This document shows positions 10,801 to 31,809 of a stretch of 64,000 nt of DNA, in pieces. Position 1 is the first letter of the stretch, and each line of letters begins with the position of its first letter. The stretch is from Micromussa lordhowensis (taxonomy: Eukaryota > Cnidaria > Anthozoa > Scleractinia > Lobophylliidae), in assembly GCA_964020085.1 (NCBI GenBank), contig OZ026599.1:34001586-34065585 (forward strand). The letters run 5' to 3'. Made by a program: the position numbers and the translations under genes. Below the pieces are notes generated by a model. That model was not told where the DNA came from. It made no database searches and was given only the letters and a program-made list of their open reading frames with translations.

Positions 10801-12757
10801 TGTGCATGTGTCACATTATATAAGAACCTAGTTCAGGACCTTGATCACTGTGGGTGCTTTCCACTACGCCAAAAACTACAGAAATTTTGATCCGAAGTTA
10901 AATGGAAAGGACTGTTTTGGTTTGGACCAATCAGAATATAACTGAGCAGATCTGACCATTTAAAGTGGACCAACTTCAGAGGTGATCCACTTTAAACAGT
11001 CAGATCTGTCAGACCAACATTTGCCGTTCCATATTTTTGACAAACCAGTTTGTTACCCTTCTTTTTCTTATGCTGTGGATTAGCCAAGGACTGGAAAATG
11101 GTAAGAGCCTTTCCTCTTGGTTGGTCCCATTTGAACATAAGTGTTGTTCCATTTTTCCTTGGTTAGTCCCACTGGTATCTGTCCATACAAGTCGGTTTTG
11201 CATAATGGAAAGCACCCTGGACATAAGCCTCTCAAGGATGACTGGTTAGCGGGAAGTTCTTAGGTACAACTCTCATTGGAGGCTGAGAAATGTTGTCTTC
11301 TGTATACAAGTAATTCATCGTACATCCACTTTTTCACTGATTTCACTTTTAGCCAAGTCACCATTTCACTTACAGAGGAACCCCATTAATCCAAAACTCA
11401 ACGGGCCACAAACATCTGGCCATATTATTGGTGTGGCCACATTAAGGGGTTCTTTGAATAAGAAAATCACTGACTGAGCTTTTGATCGGGCCAGGATAAC
11501 ACAGCCAAAATAACAAGGTGGTTGTATTAACGGGGTGGCCGAAAGGCGGTGTTCCACTGTATCAATATTATTTGGATCATGTTTACTGTAGGTAGTCTCG
11601 ATCGCCGTGTCAATCGACCGAGAGTCAGTCGATAGTCGGTAAGAGTCGGTCGATAGCGGGTCGACACTCGGGCGATAGTCGGTCGAGATGTGTTTTTAGT
11701 TCACCGATACCCTGCTGGTACTTCGCCGATACTTCACCGAGTATCGGTCGACTACTGGTCGAACGAAAAGCTTCTGATATGTTGGTCGATATATCGGTCG
11801 ATAGTCAACCGATAGTCGATCACGTTACTGTTGCAAAGTTCGTGGCCGCCAGCTTAGTGTGTGAGCTCACGCACACACAAAAAACTGATCTGCTATATCA
11901 ACCTACCACCCACCGACTATCGACCAGCTAGCTCGATTGAGTTCGAGCGACTCTCAACCGACTGTCGACCAAGAGATCTCGGCTGACACATGCCTGATAT
12001 TTGTGCGACAGATCACCAATATGTCACCGACACTTGACCGATATCCCAACGAAATTTTACCGATACTCGATCAAGATGCGTCTGCGCAATATCGACCCAT
12101 AGTCGGTCGCTATATATCGGTCGAGTGTCGACTGACAATCGACCGACATATCGACCGACATAGCGGTCGACACTACCTACAGTAAACATGATCCTATTAT
12201 TTTTCCTAGGTACAATCGTGATTTCTAACATAGCATAACATATTTAAATCTTTCACTCGTCACCAGGAACAAAGTGAAGTCTTGCACACCAAGGTCTATG
12301 CAAGATGACCGAGAGTAAAATGTTTTTTTATCTGACCCAAACAAACTCAGTAAAGGGCTGGCATAAAATATGCTTAAGTTGAAAATCAAATAACGAAAAC
12401 GCCTATTATTTTTCGCACCTTGGCGATCGAGACAAGATCAGATGCAAGATCGGTATCTCCCTGCATAGAAAAAACTTACCCTTCTAATCTCCCTAGTCTG
12501 TTATCCATGACATCAGCCAGAGCTCGGGCTAACTCTCGCTTTATATGCCCCACCTGTATCCCGTACACGTTGTCTACACGAACAGCGTTTCTATCGTAGG
12601 GATTATGAGGTTCACGTGTCAGTGATACCATCTCGTTGTGGTTCACAGTACCACGGTAGTAGCGAATACCTACAATATCACCTCGGTAGCTACCAATACA
12701 CACTTCATGGTCCAATTCATCGTCCGAGTCCGAAATATCGCAGAAATTTGCCGTCAT
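4830..12757 (-). CDS. HLTF: Helicase-like transcription factor HLTF, first five coding exons (5' half of gene)
   Basis: HLTF is a SNF2-family ATPase and RING E3 ligase that remodels stalled replication forks and polyubiquitinates PCNA in the nucleus. Coding exons on the minus strand: 12480-12757, 10526-10748, 9772-9843, 7025-7336, 4830-5104, all with GT-AG borders and matching phases. The start is the ATG at 12757. Residues 17-125 form the HIRAN domain that binds the 3' end of ssDNA (GSYRGDIVGIRYYRGTVNHN, MVSLTREPHNPYDRNAV, GHIKRELARALADVMDNRLG, VPFGKNNIYTMP). Exon 4 has LFPHQKQALAWMIARENSKE and the Walker A segment LADDMGLGKT near residues 253-262. Exon 5 encodes the basic then very acidic linker found between helicase motifs I and Ia in HLTF. 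Helicase motifs II-VI and the RING finger must lie left of position 1. The introns carry several transposons. Confidence 0.93.
5252..6854 (+). mobile_element. TTAA-flanked DNA transposon (Kolobok/MULE-like) inside an HLTF intron
   Basis: The ends CTTAAGGTTACTTCCACCCTTC (5251-5272) and its exact reverse complement (6834-6855) form a perfect inverted repeat. TTAA at 5252-5255 and 6851-6854 fits a TTAA target duplication with a TIR starting GGTTACTTCCACCC; because TTAA is palindromic the border is ambiguous by four bases. The body of about 1.6 kb carries a broken protein remnant (5504-6308). TTAA duplications are known for piggyBac and Kolobok superfamilies; the CxxC-type protein fits Kolobok better. 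It interrupts no exon. Confidence 0.75.
5504..6308 (+). pseudogene. Broken transposase N-terminal region of the TTAA element
   Basis: The first frame (5504-5977) is Lys-rich, then has an acidic Ser/Glu stretch and VDRDELNRQLAI. A second frame (5802-6308) continues with FCQSEGVNFEEVARAGLGAE and WVCRCTNPKCPSHELVTPFH. The pattern C..C, G-L-a-x-x-w-x-C-x-C, then F-x-T resembles the zinc-binding N-terminal region of metazoan MULE/Kolobok-type transposases. A frameshift near 5950 separates the halves and no catalytic DDE region is seen. The family call is by pattern only. Confidence 0.45.
7337..8503 (-). other. HLTF intron 3, first part, no gene seen
   Basis: AT-rich intronic sequence between coding exons 3 and 4. 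No open frame with family resemblance and no clear repeat border was found. A (TATATT)-rich stretch lies near 8250. Confidence 0.4.
8504..9542. mobile_element. Non-autonomous DNA element with 40-bp inverted ends rich in C/G runs
   Basis: The left end (from TGTGTAGTTCCAGAAAATAT) and the right end (to ATATTTTCTGGAACCACACA) are inverted copies that continue through CCATACCCCCACCACGGAGG. Subterminal blocks of CCCCCC alternating with GGAATTTCC occur at both ends (8555-8650 and 9438-9500). The 1-kb interior has no transposase. It lies in HLTF intron 3. Confidence 0.65.
10852..11217. mobile_element. MITE with GGGTGCTTTCC termini
   Basis: The ends GGGTGCTTTCCACTACGCC (10852) and the reverse complement of CATAATGGAAAGCACCC (ending 11217) form imperfect inverted repeats of about 24 bp. 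The 366-bp body has inverted internal blocks (GACCATTTAAAGTGGACC around 10955 and GATCCACTTTAA around 10983) and no coding capacity. It lies in HLTF intron 1. Confidence 0.55.
11371..11561. mobile_element. pogo/Tigger-like (Tc1/mariner) MITE
   Basis: The ends CAGAGGAACCCCATTAAT (from 11373) and the reverse complement CAGTGGAACACCGCC (ending 11559) match the CAGTGGAACC type of pogo/Tigger terminus. Each end is flanked by TA (11371-11372 and 11560-11561), the expected target duplication. At 187 bp it has no transposase. Confidence 0.6.
11566..12202. mobile_element. Foldback element with satellite-like CGGTCGATA core and 8-bp target duplication
   Basis: A 23-bp terminal inverted repeat, GGATCATGTTTACTGTAGGTAGT, is exact at 11574-11596 and, inverted, at 12172-12194. 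Immediately outside both ends is the identical octamer TATTATTT (11566-11573 and 12195-12202), a clean 8-bp target duplication as made by hAT, P or some MULE transposases. Most of the interior consists of degenerate motifs such as TCGGTCGATAGTCGG on the left and their complements ACCGACTATCGACC on the right, so it can fold on itself many ways. No protein is encoded. It lies in HLTF intron 1, 278 bp from coding exon 1. Confidence 0.85.
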
Positions 12758-13184
12758 TGTGGCTTATAGAAGGACCAAAGCGAACGAAAAACCCCTTACC
12801 GCCAAAGCAGATGACAGTGCGCGATTTTTGGCGCCTGTGTTTTCAAATGAGTGTCATGTTACCTCACAGGCGCGCGAAGACTGGTGATGAGCAAAATGTC
12901 CTGGGTGGTTCCCAGCTTTCTGCGGCTCCCTTTACGAGGATAACGCTATCAACAAAGCACGCTATCCAGAGCAATTTTTGAGTTATTTTTTTGTAAAAAA
13001 AATATCTCTAGTCGGCGCGACGAGTATGTTGTGGACGGGTCAATGGATCAGTGAGAGATGTATGTATGTCACACCAATCAGATCGGATCTCCTATAAACA
13101 GCCAATCAAATTTCTTGTTTTAAAAGTAAATGGTATATGAGAAGATTTGATCCCGATACAGTTCAGAACTGCCATATTTATTCT
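12758..13184. promoter_or_regulatory. Likely HLTF 5' UTR and promoter region
   Basis: This is the sequence upstream of the HLTF start codon. No TATA box is apparent on the minus strand within 100 bp of the ATG; CG dinucleotides are commoner near 12800-12870 than in the introns. Position is the only real evidence, and no exact start site can be given. Confidence 0.3.
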
Positions 13185-13282
13185 TCTATAAAAGAGGAGG
13201 AAGTATTCATATATTGGGTTTACTTCGGCATTTTCTGTGAGTTAGGCTCAGGATTTTAGTTATGGAGGAGATAAGCCTTGAG
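13185..13282 (+). promoter_or_regulatory. TATA-like motif followed by a possible micro-exon (plus strand)
   Basis: TATAAAAG at about 13187 is followed some 75 bases later by ATGGAGGAGATAAGCCTTGAG (13262-13282; seven codons, MEEISLE) and directly by the donor-like GTATGA. No downstream plus-strand exon could be joined to it with confidence; the next kilobase is the tandem array. It could be the promoter and leader of a transposon transcript or of a lost gene. Confidence 0.25.
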
Positions 13283-13342
13283 GTATGAAACAGTGCGTGA
13301 GGTAGTTGTATGCAAATGGACGAGATGTTTTTATTGTTAGTT

Positions 13343-14330
13343 ACAAAAGTAACTTGATATTTTTGTTTTTCACAAGGAGTAAATTCAATTAGACGTCACG
13401 CATCGTTGCTTCTAGTTCTTACGAAATGTTTTAGAGGAGACGAGACTATTTTGATTTGAAACAGTTCGAACGTTTACAAAAGGTACAGGTAACAGTTGCT
13501 GTGTTCTTGTTGCGTGCAAATGTAACGAGATATTTTTATTTTTTCGTTACAAAGGGTAATTTGACACTTTTGTTTTTCACAAGGGAGTAAATTCAATTAG
13601 AGCTGGCAAATCATCACCACTTGTTCCCACGAGATGCTTGCTATTTTTAGTTACAAATGGTAACTTGATATTTTTGTTTTTCACAAGGAGTAAATTCAAT
13701 TAGACGTCACGCATCGTTGCTTCTAGTTCTTACGAAATGTTTTAGAGGAGACGAGACTATTTTGATTTGAAACAGTTCGAACGTTTACAATAGGTACAGG
13801 TAACAGTTGCTGTGTTCTTGTTGCGTGCAAATGTAACGAGATGTTTTTATTTTTTCGTTACAAAGGGTAATTTGACACTTTTGTTTTTCACAAGGGAGTA
13901 AATTCAATTAGAGCTGGCAAATCATCACCACTTGTTCCCACGAGATGCTTGCTATTTTTAGTTACAAATGGTAACTTGATATTTTTGTTTTTCACAAGGA
14001 GTAAATTCAATTAGACGTCACGCATCGTTGCTTCTAGTTCTTACGAAATGTTTTAGAGGGGACGAGACTATTTTGATTTGAAAGAGTTCGAACGTTTACA
14101 ATAGGTACAGGTAACGATTGTTTTGTTGTTGTTGCATGGAAATATAACGAGATATTTTATTTTTTAGTTACAAAGGGTAATTTGACACTTGTTTTCCACA
14201 AGGGAGTAAATTCAATTAGAGCTGGCAAATCATCACCACTTGTTCCCACGAGATGCTTGCTATTTTTAGTTACAAATGGTAATTTGACACTTTTGTTTTT
14301 CATATGGGAATGAATTAAATTAGACTGTCA
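13343..14330 (+). repeat. 311-bp tandem repeat, about three copies
   Basis: The block TAAATTCAATTAGACGTCAC recurs with its AGACGTCAC at 13391, 13702 and 14013, giving a period of 311 bp with few mismatches. Each unit contains two related halves, one starting GTTACAAATGGTAACTTGAT and the other GTTACAAAGGGTAATTTGAC, so an older duplication of about 150 bp was itself amplified. The last copy decays after 14300. There is no open frame through the array. Confidence 0.85.
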
Positions 14331-14604
14331 ACGTGTCAGAGGTGTTTTTTCTCTTTCTTTTTTCGGTAAACTAGTGTTGTTGTGTAAAAAGGGTTAACTA
14401 AATTGTCACTGTAAACACTCCCTTAAATGCTCCTATCTTCATAACCTTTTTATTAAAAAAATAACTCTTGCACGCCTTACGTGCCTATGTTTATCGGTGG
14501 ATAGCGTTATCAAGCCTTCGAACAACTGGGCCCAGGCTCTTGTGTCTGCTAATTTGTATTTGCAGAGTTGGCCAGATTTCCCAAGTTGGGAGCAAACCAG
14601 CCAC

Positions 14605-14777
14605 AATAAGCCGTACAAGTATTCTCGGTATTGAACTGGAAACAGCTTGTAGTGGAGGCTCGTGCGGGGGAATGTCATTAAAAAGAGAAATGTAATTTGT
14701 ATTTGAAAAGATTGCCCGAATTAGCCTCGGTTGCAAGCTAGTTCCAGTCCAATACCGAGAATACGAATATGGCCTAT
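14605..14777. repeat. Hairpin MITE with 56-bp arms
   Basis: The left arm from AATAAGCCGTACAAGTATTC and the right arm ending CCGAGAATACGAATATGG are inverted copies over about 56 bp, including TTCTCGGTATTGAACTGGAA versus TTCCAGTCCAATACCGAGAA. The loop is about 60 bp. It is non-coding. Confidence 0.65.
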
Positions 14778-15935
14778 TAGGGAGCTACCCAGAAAGGGGG
14801 GGGGGGTGCTAAACCACTTACATCGCATCAGGCACTCCTAGAAAGGGAGTAAAAAGGGGGATGGACCAATTGACCTTTGGGTGTGTGGGTGGGTGATTTT
14901 GAAAAGAAAAAATACCCCACAGGCATACTTGTACCATAACAAAATTACTGCACACAACCCCTGGTGAAAAATTTATCACGCATACATACGTACCAAGAAA
15001 GAACATTCCTAGTGCATGGAAAGGTTGAAAAGAAAATTTGTGCCTATACCAAATTAATCACCCCACCCCTCGAAAGTCATATGGTCCACCACTAAACGAA
15101 CGTAAATACGAATACGTAAATATCCACAAAGACAATTAGTCGTGTTTAAGAACATTGTTTTATTGACCAGGAGGGCACAACAGTGCCACCTATATACCTA
15201 TGTTTAAATGTCCATCCTACATACTACGCTTCCCACCACGCAAGTTTCCACACAAAGTTTTGACGTCAAAACTTTGACGTTTCCGATGGCAAGGAGAATG
15301 CATCCAATGGAAACAAAGCGTGCGGAGACTCGACTCGGCACTAAGGCGGCGCATTTTGGTTCGGTTGTGCTTTCCGTTATTTTCGATCATAAAGCGTTTT
15401 TTTTTTAAGTATAGTTCCACATCAAACATGGAGTTTCAAATTAAAGGTGAGTACGTGAAAGACAAGTGGATAACCTTCACGGTTTCGGGTCGTCAAAACT
15501 TACGCGGTGTCGCGCTTAACTGGGAAGCGTAGTAAAATATTAAGAGCCAATTTAGGTCAATATACAAAGCTGATACCAAACACTAGCGATGGCAGAAAAA
15601 AAACAGCAGATGTCAAACCCCACAAAGCCAAATCTTTAAATACAAGTTTTCTGTTTTTCCTATTTCCGTCTAAAACTAGTATATGCCTGTCGGATTTGGT
15701 ATCTGCATTCTCTTCCACAGTGTACAGGCACAAAAACAAACAAAAAATAACTGTCAATTTTCGTTAAAACACGTTATATTTTTTGACATATCCGGGGGGT
15801 TTCACACCGCACTGGTCGGTATGATATGATGATCATTGCTTTTTTTGGTTTGATACTTTTGCAATTTTTTTTTCTTCTTCGTTTTAGCAAAGCATTGTTA
15901 TTGTATTTGGAAAGCTGAAACAGTGATTTAACTTC
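14778..15935. other. Intergenic sequence and probable eIF4A 3' UTR
   Basis: Contains a G-run (14799-14808), a perfect 22-bp palindrome centred on a CRE-like TGACGTCA (15255-15276), and a possible eIF4A poly(A) signal, AATAAA on the minus strand at 15159-15164, which would give a 3' UTR of about 780 nt. On the plus strand at 15428 an ATG followed by six codons and GTGAGT looks like a first-exon end, but no partner exon was found. Confidence 0.35.
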
Positions 15936-26961
<11,026 letters not shown>

Positions 26962-27837
26962 CTCGCACGAAGTAAGCAGCGGGAAAAGGAAGAAAAACTG
27001 CTAAGAGCCGGTAGATGGGGGGATCAAAGAATGGCAGCAATAGTACCCTATGACGTCACCTCACTTCCGGAAACTTTTCATTTTTTTGCCCGAAAACCTC
27101 GAAATCATGTTAGAAACTTTCACGCAAGAGTTTTTCTTTTTTTCCGTCGTCTTCTTTTTCTTTTTTTAAATACATTTCTAGGTCTTCGTTAATCACTCGT
27201 TTATTTGATTTATTTGAATTATGAAAGAATCTCTCAGACTAAGCCCTGGTCACCGGCAACCCTTTCGTTTTCTCGTGCATATCGGCATGGAGGAAAAAAG
27301 GCGATCCACCAACACTTACACTAGGGTGACGGAAGAATTTTTCTTTTTTGACGCGGGGGAAAGGGGGGAGGGGGGTGTGGAAGTGCTTACCGAAGAACAT
27401 CAAACTGAGATACCTAATGTTGACCTTTTTTGGTGTAATTATTGAATTTATCGTATTTTTGTTCGTAGTTGGGTGTTCTTTTTCACGTGAAATTGTAATG
27501 AAATCCCACATGTAAAGAAAATCGGTACTAATCGTAATCGCATCAACGAAGACCAAAATTGGTCGAATTTTTTTCAACCGGAAGTCAAATGTTTTAATCG
27601 TGACCGGAACTGACTGCTTACGAGTCTTGATTTGGAATGTTTTATTTAGGTAATTCTAATTATCAGTGTATAAATGCAAAGAATTATGAAGTTTCACTTC
27701 AGTTTATTTCTGATCCAAAAGAAGAAAAAAGAAGCAACTAAACTGTGTAACCTAAATTTATAAACAAGTGTTCATTAACTTTACAAAGAAACAAAGTCAG
27801 GCTCGAGTTTTTAACACTAAAGCGACTCTCCTTACAG
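26962..27837. promoter_or_regulatory. Divergent promoter region, eIF4A (minus) and the 333-aa gene (plus)
   Basis: The 5' ends of two oppositely oriented genes face each other across about 880 bp. A perfect CRE, TGACGTCA (27051-27058), is followed four bases later by an ETS-type CACTTCCGG (27062-27070), both about 90-110 bp upstream of the eIF4A ATG, a usual arrangement for housekeeping promoters. The plus-strand gene probably has a non-coding first exon here, because its first coding exon begins at a splice acceptor. Confidence 0.5.
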
Positions 27838-30104
27838 AATGGAAGTGCTTGGGAATGGGGACATTACACAATGGAAGTGCTTGGTTTTAAATGCTGCCGT
27901 TGAAAAAGCATTTAGCGGACAGACAAAGTTATGGGAAGCAAAGGTAAAGAAAGAAAGCAAAGGATTAACCGAGAGAATGATTCAAACAGACAGGCGGGAA
28001 AAGGATACCATGACAAAACGTAAACCAGTGGTGAGTAAGTGAAAGCTGAAATTTTGAGGACTTAGTTATTGACCTGTTGGACGTCAATCGGTCTGACTTC
28101 TACGATCGAGGCCATAACTATATAGTGATTTGAACCACTTTGTAGTCTTTGGGTAAAAATAGTAATTCACTTTACCACACATTTGGGTGTCACGGAACAA
28201 ATCTCTTATAGTTGACAATGTAAGGACTTCAATGATGCTCAGGGAGTGTGGAGGGTAACACCTTTGTCCCAAACCCTTTTGGCCAAGACTGGAGTGTGTT
28301 TTTCGGGGTAAGACATCGCACTCCCACATCGCACTCCCACACTGTGCCTCGCCACCAGTCCCTCCTCCGCGGAGGCCTCTTGACTGTGTAGGCTTGACTT
28401 GTGTAGGCTTGAAAGCGACCGGTTAATTAGTCCCGTACCTTGAAAAATGTTGGCCTAAGTGCTTCAAATCCGTCTTCATCATAACAATTCTTGTTTAGCT
28501 TTTTGTTTTATTATTACCTCTTCAGTGTTAATTTAATAATTGTTAATTTGTAGATTTGAGTATGACTTTGCATTGTACATCATGTTACAAAAAATTGTTC
28601 AATATATCACGGTGTTTGTTTTATTGTAATGCCAGGTGTAAGAGATTTTTTCTCTAAGTTCCTTCGATTTGAAAATGACTTTGTACATTACAAAAAAATG
28701 CTCAATATTCCGTGACAAAACCTAGTCTGTTTTACTCGTTCGATTAGACCGGAGCAGCGAGCTCGAGAAAATTAAAGCGACACGAGAGAAAGTAATGGAA
28801 AGGGAGCTTGATGCGAGAAGTCTTTCCCAACCAGCCAAAAGCCTGGTGCGGGCTAGATGAACCTCCTTCAAACGAAGGACGAAGAACAGGCGTGCCTTTG
28901 TCCTAAGAACACTAAGGTGAAAATAACATTGAAAGGGAGCGAAGCGTAGCTAAGGGAAGGGACGAGTGCCTCATCTTGTCCATCCTAAGCTTCCAGTTCC
29001 TAGAATTGAGATAGAGCGCTTCTTGTTTCAAGCAGCAAAGGTCTTTTCAGGACTCGCACGACCTTCCCAACGTTGTCTGTTTTGTGCTTCTCTTCACTCT
29101 GTAGCTAGACTGACCAGTAGGAGCCTGCCTCCTCATCTCTTTCCATCGTACTTCGGCAGCTCTTTCTCTTTGTCTGTGGGCATACTGAGACAGACTTGCT
29201 CAAATTGATTTATGAAAAGATTACAGCAACCCAAGATTATTTACTCAACTGAAACCGCTGTCTTACTGATATGAGGTGTTTCCTTGTATTTCAGCGGAAA
29301 GAAAAGAAAGAGGCTGTCTCAAATATGACCGGACAAGAAAGCGAACTGATTCAAGCAACAATTTCTAGTAACGAAGTTGTGTCCAAGATTCTGACGTTCT
29401 TCAAAAGGACGATGTCTATCTGCAGCTTAGAAGCAGAGCTAAGATTTCGGCAGTATTCAGTCACCGTGAAGACCTGTGTTAAATCCGCAATGAAACTCAC
29501 ACGATGTCGCCTTATTTTGGACGTAGAGAAGGGCAAAATCAAGCTTAAAATCCACAAGTCTGCTGCTCTTGCCGTGTTGGTACCCTTTGCACTGACAAAG
29601 GCGGTCTCCGGCTTGAACACTGCCCTAAGTTGCATTCCTCTCCACAATCAGGCAACCGCCATTAAGGTGTTCACTGCTGTCCTCAAAATATTCACATCCG
29701 GGAACGGTAGTGATGACGTCATGTCACAAAATACCATCGACGATGACGTCATGTTACAGAACGACGTCATCGTTGAGGGAATTTCGACGGAGGAAAGTTT
29801 AACTGATCCGAGCAAACTGTTTTCCACCCTCTTGGCGCTCGATGTTAAACTTCTGTGCCCGAAAGACGTGGTCGTGGAACTCAAGAGAAGGCAAATGTTA
29901 GCTGGGTTGAGAAGGCAGACTGTGATCTTGGACGCTAAAGAAGGCTTACAGATTATGAAAGAGCCCAGCGCAATTTTGAGACGCAAAAAGATCGAGACAG
30001 CCATAGCGGTTTTGGTTTCGTGGGTTTCGTCTCGCATAGAGCTCAGCATTTGGCAAAACATTATTGAAGTGGTGAAATGTTTGCAGGTCGGGTGTGAACA
30101 CTGA
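27838..30104 (+). CDS. Unrecognised 333-aa protein with two related helical regions, two coding exons
   Basis: Coding exons are 27839-28030 (64 codons, after acceptor TTACAG at 27837; donor GTGAGT) and 29295-30104 (acceptor TTTCAG; TGA stop), both phase 0. I do not recognise the family. Residues 1-64 are mixed charged; residues 65-75 are basic (RKEKKEAV). Two segments look related: one with LTRCRLILDVEKGKIKLKIH and ALAVLVPFALTKAVSGLNTA (about 120-190), the other with LRRQTVILDAKEGLQIMKEP and TAIAVLVSWVSSRIELSIWQ (about 270-330), which suggests an internal duplication of a domain of about 100 residues. Between them a decapeptide, DDVM(S/L)QN-like, is repeated twice. There is no signal peptide or clear membrane helix. 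It is head-to-head with eIF4A. The first exon could be longer or a middle exon missing. Confidence 0.55.
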
Positions 30105-31116
30105 GAAGCTAGCCTGGCTAAACTGTGTTGCCTAGCTAGCTGAACTGATTACTTTTCATCAGTTGTCATGGAAAGCACCATATTCTTTACTTAGGCCAAA
30201 ATTAAACACAAGCAAAATAAGCACCGCGCTGCGTAATATAACTGGAACTTGCGTATTTTACGGTAAATGGAATTGTGAACGTTTTGAAACCACATAACCT
30301 GTCGCTTGTAGCCCTGTACAGCCCGGGTGTATATCTACTGAAGACTGCGCATTTAGAGTCAAATAACCGCGAACACTGGCCGGTAGGTTTGGTTGTCCGG
30401 CTCTGCAGCCAGCCGCTGCGCGTTCCTGGGTCTTCCTGGGTTTCAGCTCCAAGCCCCTTCTCGGAGCAGCACACACGAATCCTGTGTCCAGTATGTAGCT
30501 CGAGCTATGAGAACAATGATCTGTAGTGAGGTTCAATTTAGCGTAACCCCTACAAACCATGAGGTTTGCAGCCGGTATGCGCTTTTTACAGCCTCACAAT
30601 CCACCAGAAAGCAGTACTATGAGAACGCTGGGCCACGTTCGAAAATCATTTCGCTTTTTACCTTGTATTTATTATGAGAACACCGAGTCACACGATGGCC
30701 CATCGTTCTCACAGCAAACTCGAAACAGAAATGAAAATGTTGTGTTTTGATGGCCCATCGTTCCTATAGCAAAGTCAAAACAAAACTGAACATCAAATGC
30801 TTTGATTTGATTTTCAATGTCATTTCTATTTTATTATATTTAATTTACTTTTATTTCACTTAATTTTATTTGTAGTTTGTTTCTATTTTACTTTTATTCT
30901 ATTTTAGTTTTAATTTAATTTACCTCTTTTATTGCTCAGTTTTTTTTTTACTTTTTAGTTATTTTTATTTTACGCCATCTAGTTTTCTGACAGATATTAT
31001 GTATATTAATGTGATCTTCCTATGAAAATGCTGGGCCACCATTCTCGTCGTGAAACGTTGATCAGTAAGATAGCTTAGAGTACAGACTACTTCAAGTAAG
31101 ACCATAAATTGCTTGC

Positions 31117-31150
<34 letters not shown>

Positions 31151-31809
31151 GAATATACAACTAAAAAAAGTACTTTACTGTGACTGGCTGAGAGCAGACC
31201 TATTTATTCGTAATTTTTTTTATAATTTGCACTGTATTGCAAATTAACGCGTCCCGTCCCCACTACCCCAGGAAAATTTGAAACCGGTAGACTGTTCACA
31301 GTCCCCTATTTTTCCGTGAAATCGTAGATGCCGACGGGCCGCCATCTTGGTCTCTCGATGCGAGCGAAACTGGGGAGAGTACAAAATGCCTGTGGGTAGG
31401 GGTGAGGGGGCGGAGACGCCTCAAATATTTTCTGTCCACACTACGCCGGAGAAATTTGAAAACGCAACAATCATCGGTCATTTTGGATTTGTGTTTGAGG
31501 AAAACTCGGGCAGGGAAAAAACATGATTATCGTTGCGTTATCGTTTTCGCCTCTGTTTTAAAATGTTTTCCGTCCACGCTGACGTAAAGCCGGCGTTTTC
31601 AAATTCCTCCGGTTTGAAGGGCGTTTTCAAAAAGCTCCGTTTTCGTGACGGACTAGTGTGGACGGTAGGCCTAACCGTAGAAATTATAATTTTATAACAT
31701 AGATAGGACCCTGCGCGCACTCTGATTGGTCAAAAACCCATGTTTTATCAGAGTATAAAACAGAGAAAAAGCGTGTTTTATTGTTTTGCGCGCGTAAAAT
31801 CTATATCAT
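30105..31809. other. Intergenic region with simple repeats
   Basis: Holds a low-complexity TTTTATTT stretch (30830-30975), a (GATT)n microsatellite (about 31109-31147) and, near 31400-31680, a diffuse repeat with CGTTTTCAAA and CGTCCACACTA motifs on both strands. No gene is recognised. Confidence 0.45.

Noticed and set aside
13343..14330. CRISPR-like array
   Set aside because: Units are 311 bp and contiguous without unique spacers, in a eukaryotic setting; it is an ordinary tandem repeat.
28747..28860. Possible middle exon of the 333-aa gene (frame with SSELEKIKATREKVMERE)
   Set aside because: The charged frame is attractive, but its acceptor phase does not match the upstream donor at 28030 and it ends in TGA without a convincing donor; left out pending transcripts.
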